Below are positions 1-10,905 of a stretch of 64,000 bases of DNA, piece by piece. The stretch is from Pseudomonas sp. MYb118. Its GTDB lineage: Bacteria > Pseudomonadota > Gammaproteobacteria > Pseudomonadales > Pseudomonadaceae. A program made the translations under genes and the position numbers. Location: positions 2,108,001 through 2,172,000 of the forward strand of contig NZ_JBFRXN010000002.1 of assembly GCF_040947875.1 (NCBI RefSeq), given 5' to 3'. The notes beneath the pieces are model-generated. The model was not told where the DNA came from. It was given only the letters and a program-made list of their open reading frames with translations, and ran no database searches. Numbering within the stretch: the stretch's first letter is position 1; each line of letters starts with the position of its first letter.

Positions 1-2
1 GC

Positions 3-800
3 TACGACAAGCGTCCAAGCGCCTGGATCGAGCCGAAAGGCGACTGGGGCAAGGGCACCGTCGATCTGGTCGAGATTCCGACCGCGGATGAAACCAACGA
101 CAATATCGTGGCCTTCTGGAGCCCGGAAACCCTGCCGGATCCAGGCAAGCCGCTCGAGTTCGGCTACCGCATGCACTGGACCATGGACGAAGCGGCGTTG
201 CACTCGCCGGACAGCGCCTGGGTCAGCCAGACCCTGAAGTCCACCGGTGACGTCAAGCAATCCAACCTGATCCGCCAGCCAGACGGCAGCGTTGCCTATC
301 TGGTGGATTTCGAAGGCCCGTCCCTGGCGGCCTTGCCTCCTGACGCGGACGTGCGCAGTCAGGTCAGCGTCGGCGACAACGCCGAACTGGTCGAAAACAG
401 CGTGCGCTACAACCCCGAGACCAAGGGCTGGCGCCTGACCCTGCGCCTGAAGATCAAGGATCCGGGCAAGTCCACAGAAATGCGTGCGGCTCTGGTACAG
501 AGCATCGTCACGCCTGACCTGGCCAAAACCTCGCTTCCGGCGTCGAACTCCTCCGTGGCCAAGGCTGACAAGGTCGCTGCCAAGCAGGCGGAGAAAGTCG
601 AGAAAGCCGAGAAGGATGCGAAGGCTGCCGAAGCCAAACCGGCCGACGCCAAGCCAGCCACCGATGCCAAGGACAAGGCGAACAACAATGACGCGCAGCA
701 GCCAGCAGCTGCCGACGCGGCCCCAGCCACACCGGAATCGGCACCGACTGAAGAAGTCCTGACCGAGACCTGGAGCTACCAGTTGCCTGCCGATGAGTAA
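3..800 (+). CDS. opgG: Glucan biosynthesis protein G, C-terminal part (5' end outside window)
   Basis: Periplasmic protein needed to build osmoregulated periplasmic glucans, thought to act on the glucan backbone made by OpgH. The reading frame is open from base 3, so the start lies upstream. The visible part carries the family blocks [24 protein letters not shown] and the terminal [13 protein letters not shown]. Between the conserved TEMRAAL (near 475-495) and LTETWSYQ (759 on) there is a stretch of roughly 75 residues rich in Ala, Lys, Glu and Pro that the E. coli protein, as I recall it, does not have. The stop overlaps the opgH start by 8 bases, so the two genes are translationally coupled. 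Confidence 0.93.
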   Translation, partial: YDKRPSAWIEPKGDWGKGTVDLVEIPTADETNDNIVAFWSPETLPDPGKPLEFGYRMHWTMDEAALHSPDSAWVSQTLKSTGDVKQSNLIRQPDGSVAYLVDFEGPSLAALPPDADVRSQVSVGDNAELVENSVRYNPETKGWRLTLRLKIKDPGKSTEMRAALVQSIVTPDLAKTSLPASNSSVAKADKVAAKQAEKVEKAEKDAKAAEAKPADAKPATDAKDKANNNDAQQPAAADAAPATPESAPTEEVLTETWSYQLPADE

Positions 801-3363
801 TCCTCAAGTACAGCCAGAATCGCTCTCGGAGTATCTGGCCCATCTACCGATGACCGACCAGCAGCGCGCGGAACTCGCGGGCTGCCAGTCCTTCAGCGAA
901 CTGCATGAACGTCTTTCGTCTTCGACGTTCGACGCGCCCACCGACGCCGCCCAGGCGTCGGTGGGCAAACGCCTGACCCTGAGCACTGCCGAAGAACTGC
1001 GCGAAGCGGAAATGCTGGTGCTCGACGCCAGCGGCCGGGTTTGCCTCAAGGCGACCCCACCGATTCGCCGGACCAAAGTCGTGCCGGAGCCGTGGCGCAC
1101 CAACATTCTGGTGCGCGGCTGGCGTCGCCTGACCGGTCGCACCAACCCGCCGAAGCCGCCGAAGGACGCGAACGTCCTGCCGGCCGCGCGCTGGCGCACG
1201 GTGGGTTCGATCCGTCGCTACATCCTGCTGCTGTTGATGCTGGGCCAGACCATCGTGGCCGGTTGGTATATGAAAGGCATCATGCCTTACCAGGGCTGGT
1301 CCTTCGTCGACCTCAACGAAGTCCTGCACCAACCGTTCTTGCAAACGGCGACGCAAGTGCTGCCGTATGCGCTGCAAACCAGCATCCTGATCATGTTCGG
1401 GATTCTGTTCTGCTGGGTGTCGGCCGGTTTCTGGACCGCCCTGATGGGCTTCCTTGAACTGCTCACCGGTCACGATAAATACCGGATCTCCGGTAAAAGT
1501 GCCGGCAACGAGCCGATTCCAAAAGACGCGCGCACCGCACTGGTGATGCCGATCTGCAACGAAGACGTGCCGCGTGTGTTCGCCGGCCTGCGTGCGACTT
1601 TCGAGTCGGTGGCAGCCACCGGTGACCTGGACCGCTTCGACTTCTTCGTGCTCAGCGACAGTAACGATGCCGACATCTGCGTCGCCGAACAGCAGGCCTG
1701 GCTGGACGTCTGCCGTGAGGCCAAGGGCTTCGGCAAGATCTTCTATCGCCGCCGTCGCCGTCGCGTCAAACGCAAGAGCGGTAACCTCGACGACTTCTGC
1801 CGTCGCTGGGGCGGTGACTACAAGTACATGGTCGTGCTCGACGCCGACTCGGTCATGAGCGGCGAGTGCCTGACCAGCCTGGTGCGCCTGATGGAAGCCA
1901 CGCCGGACGCCGGGATCATCCAGACCGCGCCGCGTGCCTCGGGCATGGACACCCTGTATGCGCGCATGCAGCAGTTCGCCACCCGTGTCTATGGTCCGTT
2001 GTTCACCGCCGGCCTGCACTTCTGGCAGTTGGGAGAATCGCACTACTGGGGCCACAACGCGATCATCCGCATGAAGCCGTTCATCGAGCACTGCGCCCTG
2101 GCGCCGTTGCCCGGTAAAGGTGCGTTCGCCGGTGCGATCCTCTCCCACGACTTCGTCGAAGCCGCGCTGATGCGCCGTGCCGGCTGGGGCGTGTGGATTG
2201 CCTACGACTTGCCGGGCAGCTACGAAGAACTGCCGCCGAACCTGCTGGACGAACTCAAGCGTGACCGTCGCTGGTGCCACGGTAACCTGATGAACTTCCG
2301 CCTGTTCCTGGTCAAGGGCATGCACCCGGTGCACCGCGCGGTGTTCCTCACCGGCGTGATGTCGTACCTGTCGGCGCCGTTGTGGTTCTTCTTCCTGGTG
2401 TTGTCGACGGCGCTGCTGGCGGTCAACACGCTGATGGAGCCGCAATACTTCCTCGAACCGCGCCAGCTGTACCCGCTGTGGCCACAGTGGCACCCGGACA
2501 AGGCGATTGCGCTGTTCTCGACCACGGTTGTGCTGTTGTTCCTGCCGAAACTGTTGAGCGTCATCCTGATCTGGGCCAAGGGCGCGAAAGAGTTCGGTGG
2601 AAAGTTCAAGGTGACGATGTCGATGCTGCTGGAGATGCTGTTCTCCATGCTGCTGGCGCCGGTGCGGATGATTTTCCACACCCGTTTCGTCCTCGCCGCG
2701 TTCCTGGGCTGGGCCGCGACCTGGAACTCGCCGCAGCGTGACGACGACTCCACGCCGTGGAGCGAGGCGGTCAAGCGCCACGGTCCGCAAACCGTGCTGG
2801 GCTTCCTGTGGGCCTTGCTGGTGATCTGGCTGAACCCGAGCTTCCTCTGGTGGCTGGTGCCGATTGTCGGCTCGCTGATGCTGTCGATCCCGGTCTCGGT
2901 GATCTCCAGCCGCGTGGGCCTGGGCCTGAAGTCCCGTGACGAGAGCCTGTTCCTGATTCCTGAGGAATACAATCCGCCACAGGCGTTGCTGGCCACTGAC
3001 CAGTACACCCATGAAAATCGTTACCACGCCCTGAAGGACGGTTTCGTCCGCTCGGTGGTCGACCCGCAGCAGAACGCCCTGGCGTGCTCGCTGGCGACTT
3101 CGCGTCACCGTGAAGCCGAGCCGATCGAGTATGTGCGCATCGAGCGGGTTCGCCACGCGTTGAAAGTCGGACCGGAAGGCCTGACCAACAATGAGCGTGT
3201 GCAGCTGCTGAGCGATCCGGTGGCATTGGCTCGCCTGCACGAGCAGATCTGGAGCGAAGCGCACCCGGGATGGCTGGACGCCTGGCGCAAATCGGTGAAA
3301 GCCGATCCCCACGCGCCGCTGTTGCCGCTGCAACCATTGAGCGCGCAGCCACAGCTGGCCTGA
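793..3363 (+). CDS. opgH: Glucans biosynthesis glucosyltransferase H
   Basis: Inner-membrane family 2 glucosyltransferase that polymerises glucose from UDP-glucose into the beta-glucan backbone of periplasmic glucans. The 856-residue protein has a soluble N-terminal region of about 135 residues, membrane segments near 140-160 and 195-225, a cytoplasmic GT2 domain with DSNDAD (about 288), DADSVMSG (about 350) and DRRWCHGN (about 490), and then several C-terminal membrane helices. The start overlaps opgG and the gene is followed by a clear terminator, so opgGH is a two-gene operon. Length and motifs are ordinary for Pseudomonas. Confidence 0.97.
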   Translation: MSNPQVQPESLSEYLAHLPMTDQQRAELAGCQSFSELHERLSSSTFDAPTDAAQASVGKRLTLSTAEELREAEMLVLDASGRVCLKATPPIRRTKVVPEPWRTNILVRGWRRLTGRTNPPKPPKDANVLPAARWRTVGSIRRYILLLLMLGQTIVAGWYMKGIMPYQGWSFVDLNEVLHQPFLQTATQVLPYALQTSILIMFGILFCWVSAGFWTALMGFLELLTGHDKYRISGKSAGNEPIPKDARTALVMPICNEDVPRVFAGLRATFESVAATGDLDRFDFFVLSDSNDADICVAEQQAWLDVCREAKGFGKIFYRRRRRRVKRKSGNLDDFCRRWGGDYKYMVVLDADSVMSGECLTSLVRLMEATPDAGIIQTAPRASGMDTLYARMQQFATRVYGPLFTAGLHFWQLGESHYWGHNAIIRMKPFIEHCALAPLPGKGAFAGAILSHDFVEAALMRRAGWGVWIAYDLPGSYEELPPNLLDELKRDRRWCHGNLMNFRLFLVKGMHPVHRAVFLTGVMSYLSAPLWFFFLVLSTALLAVNTLMEPQYFLEPRQLYPLWPQWHPDKAIALFSTTVVLLFLPKLLSVILIWAKGAKEFGGKFKVTMSMLLEMLFSMLLAPVRMIFHTRFVLAAFLGWAATWNSPQRDDDSTPWSEAVKRHGPQTVLGFLWALLVIWLNPSFLWWLVPIVGSLMLSIPVSVISSRVGLGLKSRDESLFLIPEEYNPPQALLATDQYTHENRYHALKDGFVRSVVDPQQNALACSLATSRHREAEPIEYVRIERVRHALKVGPEGLTNNERVQLLSDPVALARLHEQIWSEAHPGWLDAWRKSVKADPHAPLLPLQPLSAQPQLA

Positions 3364-3364
3364 T

Positions 3365-3391
3365 GAAAAACCCGCGAAAGCGGGTTTTTTT
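3365..3391 (+). terminator. Intrinsic terminator of opgGH
   Basis: AAAAACCCGC-gaaa-GCGGGTTTTTTT: a perfect GC stem with a GAAA tetraloop and a T-run, directly after the opgH stop. The A-run on the other side would let it work in both directions. Confidence 0.93.
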
Positions 3392-3445
3392 ATGCCGTCG
3401 ATCGCCCATTTCGGCGAAATCCGCGAACAAATACGGCCTGAACCC

Positions 3446-3473
3446 TTGTGCAAACGAGCGAGTACGTTAGCAT
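3446..3473 (+). promoter_or_regulatory. Candidate sigma-70 promoter for the amino-acid ABC transporter
   Basis: TTGTGC, 16-base spacer, TAGCAT, about 100 bases before the binding-protein gene and after the opgH terminator. Only 3/6 and 4/6 matches to consensus, so this is tentative. Confidence 0.35.
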
Positions 3474-3576
3474 CCGTCCCCGAATTGGTGCGCCCGGGCA
3501 ATTTGTGTCCGTATCGACGGTTTTTCCCGCTGGGAACCGGCGATTGCGCGCCTCATAACGCAATGGGTTTGGGGAC

Positions 3577-4380
3577 ATGATGATGAAGAAGTATCTCTCG
3601 ATGCTGCTGGTCGGCGTCACGGCATTGGTTGCAGTCAGCGCGGCACAGGCCGGCGCCATTGATGACGCGGTCAAGCGCGGCACCTTGAAAGTCGGCATGG
3701 ACCCGACCTACATGCCGTTCGAAATGACCAACAAGCGTGGCGAGATCATCGGCTTCGAAGTCGACATCCTCAAGGCCATGACCAAGGCCATGGGCGTCAA
3801 GCTGGAGCTGGTGTCCACCGGTTACGACGGCATCATCCCGGCCCTGCTGACCGACAAGTTCGACATGATCGGCAGCGGCATGACCCTGACCCAGGAACGC
3901 AACCTGCGCCTGAACTTCAGCGAACCCTTCATCGTGGTGGGCCAGACCCTGCTGATCCGCAAGGAACTGGAAGGCACCATCAAGTCCTACAAGGACCTGA
4001 ACACCGCTGACTATCGCATCACCTCCAAGCTCGGCACCACCGGCGAGATGGTCGCCAAGAAACTGATATCCAAGGCCAAGTACCACGGCTATGACAACGA
4101 GCAGGAAGCGGTACTCGACGTAGTCAACGGCAAGGCCGACGCCTTCATCTACGACGCCCCGTACAACGTCGTGGCGCTGACCAAGGTCGGCAACGGCAAA
4201 CTGGTGTTCCTCGACAAGCCGTTCACCTACGAGCCACTGGCCTTCGGCCTGAAGAAGGGTGACTACGACAGCATCAACTTCATCAACAACTTCCTGCACC
4301 AGATCCACGAAGACGGCACCTACGATCGTATCCATGACAAGTGGTTCAAGAACACCGATTGGCTCAAGGACATGGAATAA
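3577..4380 (+). CDS. Polar amino-acid ABC transporter, periplasmic substrate-binding protein
   Basis: Family 3 solute-binding protein (267 residues) that captures an amino acid in the periplasm for the permease and ATPase encoded next to it. An N-terminal signal peptide (MMMKKYLSMLLVGVTALVAV, cleavage near AQA-GAI) precedes the two-lobed domain with typical blocks YMPFEMTN, GFEVDILKAM, GYDGIIPALL and ERNLRLNFSEPF. Three in-frame ATG codons open the gene, so the exact start among 3577, 3580 and 3583 is undecided. The substrate cannot be read from sequence; glutamine, glutamate or a similar polar amino acid would fit the family. Confidence 0.92.
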   Translation: MMMKKYLSMLLVGVTALVAVSAAQAGAIDDAVKRGTLKVGMDPTYMPFEMTNKRGEIIGFEVDILKAMTKAMGVKLELVSTGYDGIIPALLTDKFDMIGSGMTLTQERNLRLNFSEPFIVVGQTLLIRKELEGTIKSYKDLNTADYRITSKLGTTGEMVAKKLISKAKYHGYDNEQEAVLDVVNGKADAFIYDAPYNVVALTKVGNGKLVFLDKPFTYEPLAFGLKKGDYDSINFINNFLHQIHEDGTYDRIHDKWFKNTDWLKDME

Positions 4381-4410
4381 GGCTCTGGTCTGATTGACCG
4401 AGTCGCCTGC

Positions 4411-4474
4411 ATCGCGAGCAAGCTCGCTCCTACAGTTCACCGCGCTCCCCTGTAGGAGCGGGCTTGCCCGCGAT
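4411..4474 (+). repeat. REP doublet (REPIN-like) inside the ABC transporter operon
   Basis: Two 24-base REP units in inverted orientation, ATCGCGAGCAAGC...CTACA at 4411-4434 and TGTAGGAGCGGGC...GCGAT at 4451-4474, separated by 16 bases. It lies between the binding-protein gene and the permease gene. Confidence 0.93.
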
Positions 4475-4510
4475 GAGGCCCTCCCTGGCAACACAAAACC
4501 CGGAACTGCA

Positions 4511-5470
4511 ATGAAACAGAAAAAAGCCCAATGGCCCTGGCACCTGTTGACCGTGCTGGTGCTGGTCGGCCTCGCCGCGGCGATGTACTACGCCACCTCG
4601 CTGATGTCCTACGAGTGGCGCTGGAACCGCGTGCCGCAGTACTTCGCCTACCACGCCGAAGAGTCCCAGCGTGCCGCCGACATCTCCACCGTCAGCGAGC
4701 TGGTGCGTAACGGCGACAAGGCCGAAGTGACGCTGCGCAACGATGCCGGTGACGAGCAGCGCGTGATCGTCGACGACAACAGCCTGCAAGTGGCCCGTGG
4801 CGATGATGTGGCCGAAGGCGACGTGATTGGCGTGACCCGTCATTGGGCGGCGGGACCGCTGTTGTGGGGGCTGTGGACGACGTTGTGGCTGTCGGTGGTC
4901 TCGGGTGTGCTGGGCCTGCTGATCGGCCTGGCGACGGGCCTGTGTCGCCTGTCGAACAACCCGACCCTGCGCGACCTGTCGAGCATTTACATCGAGCTGG
5001 TGCGCGGCACGCCGTTGCTGGTGCAGATCTTCATTTTCTATTTCTTCATCGGCACGGTGATGAACCTGTCCCGGGAATTCGCCGGGATCGCCGCGCTGTC
5101 GTTGTTCACCGGCGCCTACGTCGCCGAGATCATCCGCTCCGGTGTGCAGTCGATCGCCCGTGGCCAGAACGAGGCCGCACGCTCCTTGGGCCTGAGCTCC
5201 GGCCAGTCGATGCGTCACGTGGTGCTGCCGCAGGCGTTCAAGCGCGTGCTGCCACCGCTGGCGGGGCAATTTATCAGCCTGGTCAAAGACACCTCGCTGG
5301 TGTCGGTGATCGCCATTACCGAACTGCTCAAGAGCGGCCGCGAAGTCATCACCACGTCGTTCTCGCCGTTCGAAATCCTGTTCTGTGTGGCCGGCCTGTA
5401 CTTGTTGATCAACCTGCCGCTGTCGAAAATCGCCAGCCGGCTTGAGCGGAGGCTCGCGCAAAGTGATTGA
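4511..5470 (+). CDS. Amino-acid ABC transporter permease with periplasmic insert
   Basis: Inner-membrane permease of the His/Glu/Gln family, 319 residues from ATG 4511; an in-frame extension back to 4394 would read through the REP repeat and is rejected. One N-terminal membrane helix (about residues 12-30) is followed by a soluble region of about 80 residues (blocks EVTLRNDAG and [10 protein letters not shown]) and then the usual permease core with the [13 protein letters not shown] block and the EAA loop ([16 protein letters not shown]). This soluble insert makes it longer than the usual 220-240 residues. Its 3' end overlaps the beginning of the ATPase gene. Confidence 0.92.
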   Translation: MKQKKAQWPWHLLTVLVLVGLAAAMYYATSLMSYEWRWNRVPQYFAYHAEESQRAADISTVSELVRNGDKAEVTLRNDAGDEQRVIVDDNSLQVARGDDVAEGDVIGVTRHWAAGPLLWGLWTTLWLSVVSGVLGLLIGLATGLCRLSNNPTLRDLSSIYIELVRGTPLLVQIFIFYFFIGTVMNLSREFAGIAALSLFTGAYVAEIIRSGVQSIARGQNEAARSLGLSSGQSMRHVVLPQAFKRVLPPLAGQFISLVKDTSLVSVIAITELLKSGREVITTSFSPFEILFCVAGLYLLINLPLSKIASRLERRLAQSD

Positions 5471-6197
5471 AGTCCGCGATCTGGTAAAAGTCTTCGACAC
5501 CCGTGGCCTGGTGGTTCGCGCCGTCGATAACGTCTCGACCCGTGTGGCCAAGGGTGAGGTGCTGGTGGTGATCGGCCCGTCCGGTTCCGGCAAGTCGACC
5601 TTCCTGCGCTGCCTCAATGGCCTGGAAGAGTTCGATTCGGGCTCGGTGAGCATCGACGGCCTGCAACTGGCCGATCCGAAAACCGACATCAACGCCTATC
5701 GCCGCGAAGTCGGCATGGTGTTCCAGCACTTCAACCTGTTCCCGCACATGACCGTGCTGGAGAACCTGTGCCTGGCGCAGAAAGTCGTGCGCAAGCGCGG
5801 CAAGAAAGAGCGCGAAGCCAAGGCGCTGGCGTTGCTGGAGAAGGTCGGTATCGCCCAGAAGGCCCACGAGTTTCCCTCGCGCCTGTCCGGCGGCCAGCAG
5901 CAGCGCGTGGCGATTGCCCGGGCGCTGGCGATGGAGCCCAAGGTCATGCTGTTCGACGAGCCGACCTCGGCGCTCGACCCGGAAATGGTCGGCGAGGTGC
6001 TGGATGTCATGAAAAACCTGGCCCAGGAAGGCATGACCATGGTCTGCGTCACCCACGAAATGGGCTTTGCGCGGGAAGTGGCGGACCGGGTGCTGTTCTT
6101 CGATCACGGCAAGTTGCTGGAAGATGCCTCGCCGGTGGAGTTTTTCGAGGCGCCGAAGGATCCGCGGGCTCAGGCCTTCTTGCGCCAGGTGCTTTAG
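5463..6197 (+). CDS. Amino-acid ABC transporter ATP-binding protein
   Basis: ATPase of a polar amino-acid importer (GlnQ/HisP type), energising the permease encoded immediately upstream. Walker [11 protein letters not shown]-loop [14 protein letters not shown], signature LSGGQQQR and Walker [14 protein letters not shown] are all intact, followed by the H-loop THEMGF. I chose the GTG at 5463 because GGAGG lies 10 bases before it; a TTG at 5442 would add seven residues. The start lies within the permease 3' end, so the genes overlap by 8 bases and are translated together. Confidence 0.95.
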   Translation: MIEVRDLVKVFDTRGLVVRAVDNVSTRVAKGEVLVVIGPSGSGKSTFLRCLNGLEEFDSGSVSIDGLQLADPKTDINAYRREVGMVFQHFNLFPHMTVLENLCLAQKVVRKRGKKEREAKALALLEKVGIAQKAHEFPSRLSGGQQQRVAIARALAMEPKVMLFDEPTSALDPEMVGEVLDVMKNLAQEGMTMVCVTHEMGFAREVADRVLFFDHGKLLEDASPVEFFEAPKDPRAQAFLRQVL

Positions 6198-6202
6198 GCC
6201 CT

Positions 6203-6293
6203 ATCGCGAGCAGGCTCGCTCCCACAGTGTTTGGGGTGAACACAAATCTTGTGCTCAACCGAAACCCCCTGTGGGAGCGAGCCTGCTCGCGAT
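6203..6293 (+). repeat. REP doublet (REPIN-like)
   Basis: Inverted pair of 24-base REP units (6203-6226 and 6270-6293) of the subtype TGTGGGAGCGAGCCTGC...GCGAT. It lies between the convergent ends of the ABC operon and the chemoreceptor gene, and its fold could help to end transcripts from both sides. The loop also holds CACAAATCTTGTG, a small hairpin. Confidence 0.93.
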
Positions 6294-6336
6294 AGCCTCA
6301 CCTCGGTCCCAAGCGAACCGAGGCAAGGCAGTCACC

Positions 6337-8253
6337 TCAAACCTTGAACCTGCCCACCAGCATCTGCAGATGCGTCCCCAACCGCGCCAGCTCGACGCTG
6401 GAAGCCGCGGTCTCTTCACTGGCTGCCGAGGTCTGCTCGGACACATCGCGCACGTTCAGCACGCTGCGGTTGATCTCCTCGGCCACCGCGCTTTGCTGTT
6501 CGGCCGCTGCGGCGATCTGCTGGTTCATCGACTGGATCGCCGACACGGTGCGGGTGATGCTTTCCAGTGAGCCACCGGCACGACGGGTCAGTTCGACGCT
6601 GCTGTCGGTGAGGGTGCGGCTGTTGTCCATGATGGTCGCGACTTGCTGGGTGCCGTTTTGCAGGCCGACGATCAGCTCTTCGATTTCTTCCGTGGATTTC
6701 TGCGTGCGCTGGGCGAGGCTGCGGACCTCGTCGGCGACCACGGCAAACCCGCGCCCGGCCTCACCGGCACGGGCGGCTTCGATGGCCGCGTTGAGCGCCA
6801 GCAGGTTGGTTTGTTGGGCCACCGACTTGATCACATCGAGGACGCTGCCGATCTTGTCGCTTTCGCGCTTGAGATCGCCCATGGCGTCGGTCGAATTGCC
6901 GACCTCCAGCGCCAGCCGTTCGATCTGGGCGATGGCTTCGCCGACGACCTTGTCACCCTCGCGGGCCTGCTGATCGGCGGCAACCGCGGCTTCGGAAGCT
7001 TCCTCGGCATTGCGCGCGACTTCCTGCACGGTGGCGGTCATTTCGTTCATCGCGGTCGCCACCTGATCGGTCTCGACCTTCTGGCTGTTGACCCCGGCGC
7101 TGGTCTGCTCGGTCACGGCGGACAGCTCTTCGGCGGCGCTGGCGATCTGCGTCACGCCGTCGCTGATACCGCCGATCAACTCGCGCAGGCCGAGGGTCAT
7201 GCTTTGCATGGCGCGCTGCAACTGGCCGAGTTCGTCCTGGCGCGAGGACTCCAGGTTCTGGCTCAGATCGCCGGCAGCGACGCGCTCGGCGACTTTCAGG
7301 GTCTGGCTCAGGGGGATGACGATCTGCCGCGTAATGGCCCACGCCGCGAACAGCCCGAACACCAGTGCCAGGGCAGAGGCGAGCAACAACAGGTTCTTGG
7401 CATGCGTGGCATCGGTATCGCGCACGATGGTCTGCGAGGCAGTGAGCTTCTGGCTGAGGTCGACGAGAATCTCGCCCTGCACTGTCATACGCGCCAGAGC
7501 GGCCGCGGTGGCCACCTGCGAGTCGCGGAACTGGCTGACCGCGGCGCGATAGGCTTTGAACGACTCACTGGCCTGTTGCAGGTTCGCCGAGTACTGCGTC
7601 GGCAGTTTCGAAGGGAGGCTGTCGATATAGGTCAGCGCGTTGGCAATGGCATCCAGCGCCGGTTGCTCGGCGTCGGCCTTGCCGCTGTAGGTGTAGCCGC
7701 GTACCTGATAGCGCGACTGTTGCAGCAACTTGCCCGCCTCGACAACGAGGTTGAAGTCGGCAACGCTGTCGCCTTGCAGCAGGGCCTTCTCGATTTCCGC
7801 GACACGGGCCACGGCGTTGTCGGCGGAAGCGCCGAGCTTGCTGCGCGCGTCTTCGCGGTTGGCACCGGCCTGAGCCATGGCGGCGAAGGCTTGCTTGTAT
7901 TCGCTGACGGCGGCCAGCTGCTGGTCGACCATGGCCGCGTCGGCGGGCTGTTCGATCAGGGTGCGCGCGGTCTTCAGACCGGTTTCCAGTTGGCCGAGCA
8001 GATCGTTGACGGTGCCCGGGCCTTGTTCGCCACGGCGCATTTCATAGTCCAGGCGGGCCACGCGCAGGTCTTTGGTCAAGTCATTGAGGCTGGCGATGAA
8101 GCCGAGTTTATCGCCTCGGCTCATCACGTCATTCAGGCCGGTCCAGCCGGTGAAGGTGATCAGCAACGTCAGCAACAACACCAGGCCGAAGCCGGCACTC
8201 AGTTTTCGATTGACGCTAACGTTTCCCAGTTTTTCGGCCAGCCATCGGTACAT
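6337..8253 (-). CDS. Methyl-accepting chemotaxis protein
   Basis: Transmembrane chemoreceptor of 638 residues feeding the CheA/CheW pathway. Order: first membrane helix (about 18-38, [13 protein letters not shown]), a large, mostly helical periplasmic domain of about 250 residues, second membrane helix ([20 protein letters not shown]), HAMP, then the long signalling coiled coil with the hairpin tip [20 protein letters not shown]. The periplasmic length fits the helical bimodular (HBM) sensor class, and the gene position matches PA5072 (McpK) of P. aeruginosa as I remember it, so a ligand such as 2-oxoglutarate is possible but unproven. Start 8253 is preferred over 8313 because GGGGAG sits just upstream of it. 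Confidence 0.95.
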   Translation of the reverse strand: MYRWLAEKLGNVSVNRKLSAGFGLVLLLTLLITFTGWTGLNDVMSRGDKLGFIASLNDLTKDLRVARLDYEMRRGEQGPGTVNDLLGQLETGLKTARTLIEQPADAAMVDQQLAAVSEYKQAFAAMAQAGANREDARSKLGASADNAVARVAEIEKALLQGDSVADFNLVVEAGKLLQQSRYQVRGYTYSGKADAEQPALDAIANALTYIDSLPSKLPTQYSANLQQASESFKAYRAAVSQFRDSQVATAAALARMTVQGEILVDLSQKLTASQTIVRDTDATHAKNLLLLASALALVFGLFAAWAITRQIVIPLSQTLKVAERVAAGDLSQNLESSRQDELGQLQRAMQSMTLGLRELIGGISDGVTQIASAAEELSAVTEQTSAGVNSQKVETDQVATAMNEMTATVQEVARNAEEASEAAVAADQQAREGDKVVGEAIAQIERLALEVGNSTDAMGDLKRESDKIGSVLDVIKSVAQQTNLLALNAAIEAARAGEAGRGFAVVADEVRSLAQRTQKSTEEIEELIVGLQNGTQQVATIMDNSRTLTDSSVELTRRAGGSLESITRTVSAIQSMNQQIAAAAEQQSAVAEEINRSVLNVRDVSEQTSAASEETAASSVELARLGTHLQMLVGRFKV

Positions 8254-8334
8254 GCTGCAACTCCCCGGACCACTCATTGGTTTTATGGGAGTTGTATCGG
8301 CCGCTGGATACAATTCTGTAGGGGATGTGTTTTT

Positions 8335-9042
8335 TCAGAAAAGCCGCGAAAGCAGGGCCGTGACGGCCGTTTCGACCCGCAGAATACGCTCGCCGAGCTG
8401 TACCGGTTGCAGCCCGGACTTGCCCAGCAGGTCGATTTCATAGGGAATCCAGCCGCCTTCCGGGCCGATGGCCAGTGTCACCGGTTCGTCGAGACCACGC
8501 GGGCAGGGCGGGTAGTGACCGGGATGCCCCACCAGGCCGAGGGTGCCCTGGCTGATGGCCGGCAGGCGGTCTTCGACGAACGGCTTGAAGCGCTTCTCGA
8601 TGGTCACCTCGGGCAAGACGCTGTCCCGGGCCTGTTCCAGGCCAAGGATCAACTGCTCGCGGATGGCCTCGGGTTCCAGGAACGGGGTTTGCCAGAAGCT
8701 CTTCTCGACGCGGTAGCTGTTGACCAGCACCACACGTGGCACACCCATGGCCGCGACGGTCTGGAACACCCTGCGCAGCATCTTGGGGCGTGGCAGGGCC
8801 AATACCAGGGTCAGCGGCAGCTTGGCCGGTGGCGGTTGGTCGAGTACCACCTGCAATTCGGTTTCGTTGGCGTCCAGGCGCAGCACCGTGGCGGCGCCCA
8901 TCAGACCGCCAACGCGGCCGACGCGCAGGCTGTCGCCCACTTCACAGCGGTGGACTTCCTGCATGTGGGTCAGCCGGCGATCGCGCAGGATCACCCGATC
9001 GGCCGAGATGAAGTCGGCCTCTTCGAGCAGCAGCAGGTTCAC
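8335..9042 (-). CDS. rsmE: 16S rRNA (uracil(1498)-N3)-methyltransferase
   Basis: SPOUT-family methyltransferase that methylates U1498 of 16S rRNA in the 30S subunit. The 235-residue protein begins with the PUA-like N-terminal domain ([11 protein letters not shown]) and ends with the SAM-binding knot LAIGPEGGW and [11 protein letters not shown]. The start is GTG 9042, sharing four bases (GTGA) with the tatC stop; a longer in-frame extension through tatC is not part of the family. It is the last gene of the tat operon. Confidence 0.95.
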   Translation of the reverse strand: MNLLLLEEADFISADRVILRDRRLTHMQEVHRCEVGDSLRVGRVGGLMGAATVLRLDANETELQVVLDQPPPAKLPLTLVLALPRPKMLRRVFQTVAAMGVPRVVLVNSYRVEKSFWQTPFLEPEAIREQLILGLEQARDSVLPEVTIEKRFKPFVEDRLPAISQGTLGLVGHPGHYPPCPRGLDEPVTLAIGPEGGWIPYEIDLLGKSGLQPVQLGERILRVETAVTALLSRLF

Positions 9043-9833
9043 GCCTGGGTCGCTGGCGGCTGGTCGTTGTGATCGTCGACCGGCTGGTCGTCGGCATGGT
9101 CGCCGCGCTTGCTGATCAGCCCGCCGAACAGCACGCCGATCTCGAACAGCAGCCACATCGGTACAGCCAGCAGCGTCTGCGAGAAGATGTCCGGCGGAGT
9201 CAGGATCATGCCGACCACGAAACAGCCGATGATCACGTACGGACGGATTTTCTTCAGGTATTTGACGTCGACCACGCCGATCCACACCAGCAGCACCACG
9301 GCCACCGGGATTTCGAACGCCACGCCGAAGGCGAAGAACAGCGTCATGACGAAATCGAGGTAGCTGGTGATGTCGGTCATCATTTCCACGCCGGCCGGGG
9401 TGGCGGCGGCGAAGAACTTGAAGATCAGCGGGAACACCAGGAAGTAGGCGAAGGCCATGCCGGCATAGAACAGCAGGATGCTCGACACCAGCAGCGGCAC
9501 GGCGATGCGTTTTTCATGCTTGTACAGGCCCGGCGCGATGAAGCCCCAGATCTGGTGCAGGATCACCGGGATCGCCAGGAACAGCGAGACCATCATGGTC
9601 AGCTTCAGCGGCGTCAGGAACGGCGACGAGACGTCGGTGGCGATCATCGTCGCGCCCGTCGGCAGGTACTCGCGCAGCGGCGTGGAGACGAAGGTGTAGA
9701 TCTGCTGGGTGAAGGCGAACAACCCGGCAAAGATGATGAAGATCGCCGCTACACAGCGCAGCAGGCGGGTACGCAGCTCGGTGAGGTGCGAAACCAGCGG
9801 CATGTGCTGGTCGTTTTCAGGAAGATCGCTCAT
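9039..9833 (-). CDS. tatC: Sec-independent protein translocase TatC
   Basis: Polytopic inner-membrane receptor for twin-arginine signal peptides. 264 residues with six expected membrane helices, starting [20 protein letters not shown], which carries the typical HLTELR block; [14 protein letters not shown] and FGVAFEIPV are also characteristic. The tail is hydrophilic and Asp/His rich. It overlaps tatB by four bases and rsmE by four. Confidence 0.97.
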   Translation of the reverse strand: MSDLPENDQHMPLVSHLTELRTRLLRCVAAIFIIFAGLFAFTQQIYTFVSTPLREYLPTGATMIATDVSSPFLTPLKLTMMVSLFLAIPVILHQIWGFIAPGLYKHEKRIAVPLLVSSILLFYAGMAFAYFLVFPLIFKFFAAATPAGVEMMTDITSYLDFVMTLFFAFGVAFEIPVAVVLLVWIGVVDVKYLKKIRPYVIIGCFVVGMILTPPDIFSQTLLAVPMWLLFEIGVLFGGLISKRGDHADDQPVDDHNDQPPATQA

Positions 9834-10258
9834 GAGGCTCGCGGCGGCTGTGTAGGGTCTTGAGGGGCTGGCGCCACCGGCGTAGCCGCGGTTGGCGCAG
9901 GTTCCACCGGTGTGGCGGCAACCACCGGCGCAGGTTCGACCGGCGCGGTTTCAGCGGCGGTCGTGGCGACGGTTGGCGTCGTTTCGGGCGATACCGGTGT
10001 CGGCTCCTGCTGGGGAGGCGTGAAAATCTTCCGCGCCTCCTGCTCCAACGACATGATGTGCTCGTTGTGTAACTGCCGGCGAATCTCGTCGGCACCGATT
10101 TCCCGCTCAACTTCCTGTTTGATCGCATTGAAGCTGCGCTTCAGGCGGCCGACCCACAGGCCGGCGGTGCGCGCGGCACCCGGCAGGCGCTCGGGGCCCA
10201 GCACCAGCAGGGCCACGAGGCCGACGAGCAGCAGTTCAGAGAAGCTGATACCAAACAT
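9830..10258 (-). CDS. tatB: Sec-independent protein translocase TatB
   Basis: Single-span Tat subunit that joins TatC in the substrate receptor. It starts [20 protein letters not shown], with Glu8 in the membrane segment and [13 protein letters not shown], the amphipathic helix motif of TatB. The C-terminal third is a Pro/Ala/Thr/Val-rich low-complexity tail typical of pseudomonad TatB. Ten bases separate it from tatA; its stop overlaps tatC. Confidence 0.96.
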   Translation of the reverse strand: MFGISFSELLLVGLVALLVLGPERLPGAARTAGLWVGRLKRSFNAIKQEVEREIGADEIRRQLHNEHIMSLEQEARKIFTPPQQEPTPVSPETTPTVATTAAETAPVEPAPVVAATPVEPAPTAATPVAPAPQDPTQPPRAS

Positions 10259-10268
10259 TAGTCAGTGC

Positions 10269-10547
10269 TCACACGTCTTTGCGGATCGGCTCTTCGACCT
10301 TTTGCGCCTGCACGTCGATGGTGTGCGGCTGGTTCACGGCCTGGGTGGCCTGTGGCTGAACCGGTGGCACCGGCTGCGCGGGTGTGGCGGTCGGATCGGC
10401 CGGCTTCTCGTCGTCGTTCATTGCCTTGCGGAAGCCCTTGATCGACTCGCCCACGTCAGTGCCGAGGTTTTTCAGCTTCTTGGTGCCGAACACCAGCACC
10501 ACGACAACGAGGATAACGATCCAGTGTTTCCAGTCAAAAATGCCCAT
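10269..10547 (-). CDS. tatA: Sec-independent protein translocase TatA
   Basis: Pore-forming Tat subunit, 92 residues: [20 protein letters not shown] is the membrane helix, followed by [20 protein letters not shown], the amphipathic helix, and a Pro/Gln-rich acidic tail. A longer in-frame reading from 10673 runs into hisE and is rejected; GAGGAGCATC just before ATG 10547 supplies the ribosome binding site. First of tatABC. Confidence 0.96.
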   Translation of the reverse strand: MGIFDWKHWIVILVVVVLVFGTKKLKNLGTDVGESIKGFRKAMNDDEKPADPTATPAQPVPPVQPQATQAVNQPHTIDVQAQKVEEPIRKDV

Positions 10548-10572
10548 CTTGATGCTCCTCTCAAAAGGTTGT

Positions 10573-10905
10573 TCAGGCGGACGGGCGCGAGGCTTTCTCG
10601 GCGTGTCCGGACAGACCGAAGCGACGGTCCAGTTCATCGAGTACGGCCTGCGGATGCTGGCCCAGTTGGGCAAGCATGACCAGGCTGTGGAACCACAGGT
10701 CGGCGGTTTCGTAGATCACGTCGCTGCAGTCGCCGCTGACAGCGGCATCCTTGGCAGCAATGATGGTCTCGACCGATTCTTCGCCGACTTTTTCCAGAAT
10801 CTTGTTCAAGCCCTTGTGGTACAGGCTGGCGACATACGAAGTGTCGGCGGCAGCACCTTTGCGTTCTTCCAGCACCTGGGCCAGGCGGGTCAGCGTGTCA
10901 CTCAT
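10573..10905 (-). CDS. hisE: Phosphoribosyl-ATP pyrophosphatase
   Basis: Second step of histidine biosynthesis: hydrolyses PR-ATP to PR-AMP and pyrophosphate. 110 residues, all-alpha MazG-like fold, with the [12 protein letters not shown] and EVGEESVET metal-binding blocks and the later [12 protein letters not shown]. The start overlaps the hisI end by eight bases. Here hisI and hisE are separate genes, as usual in Pseudomonas, whereas enterobacteria have them fused. Confidence 0.96.
   Translation of the reverse strand: MSDTLTRLAQVLEERKGAAADTSYVASLYHKGLNKILEKVGEESVETIIAAKDAAVSGDCSDVIYETADLWFHSLVMLAQLGQHPQAVLDELDRRFGLSGHAEKASRPSA

Noticed and set aside
844..3501. 885-codon open frame antisense to opgH
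   Set aside because: Same antisense shadow effect; composition heavy in Arg, Gln and His and no family resemblance.
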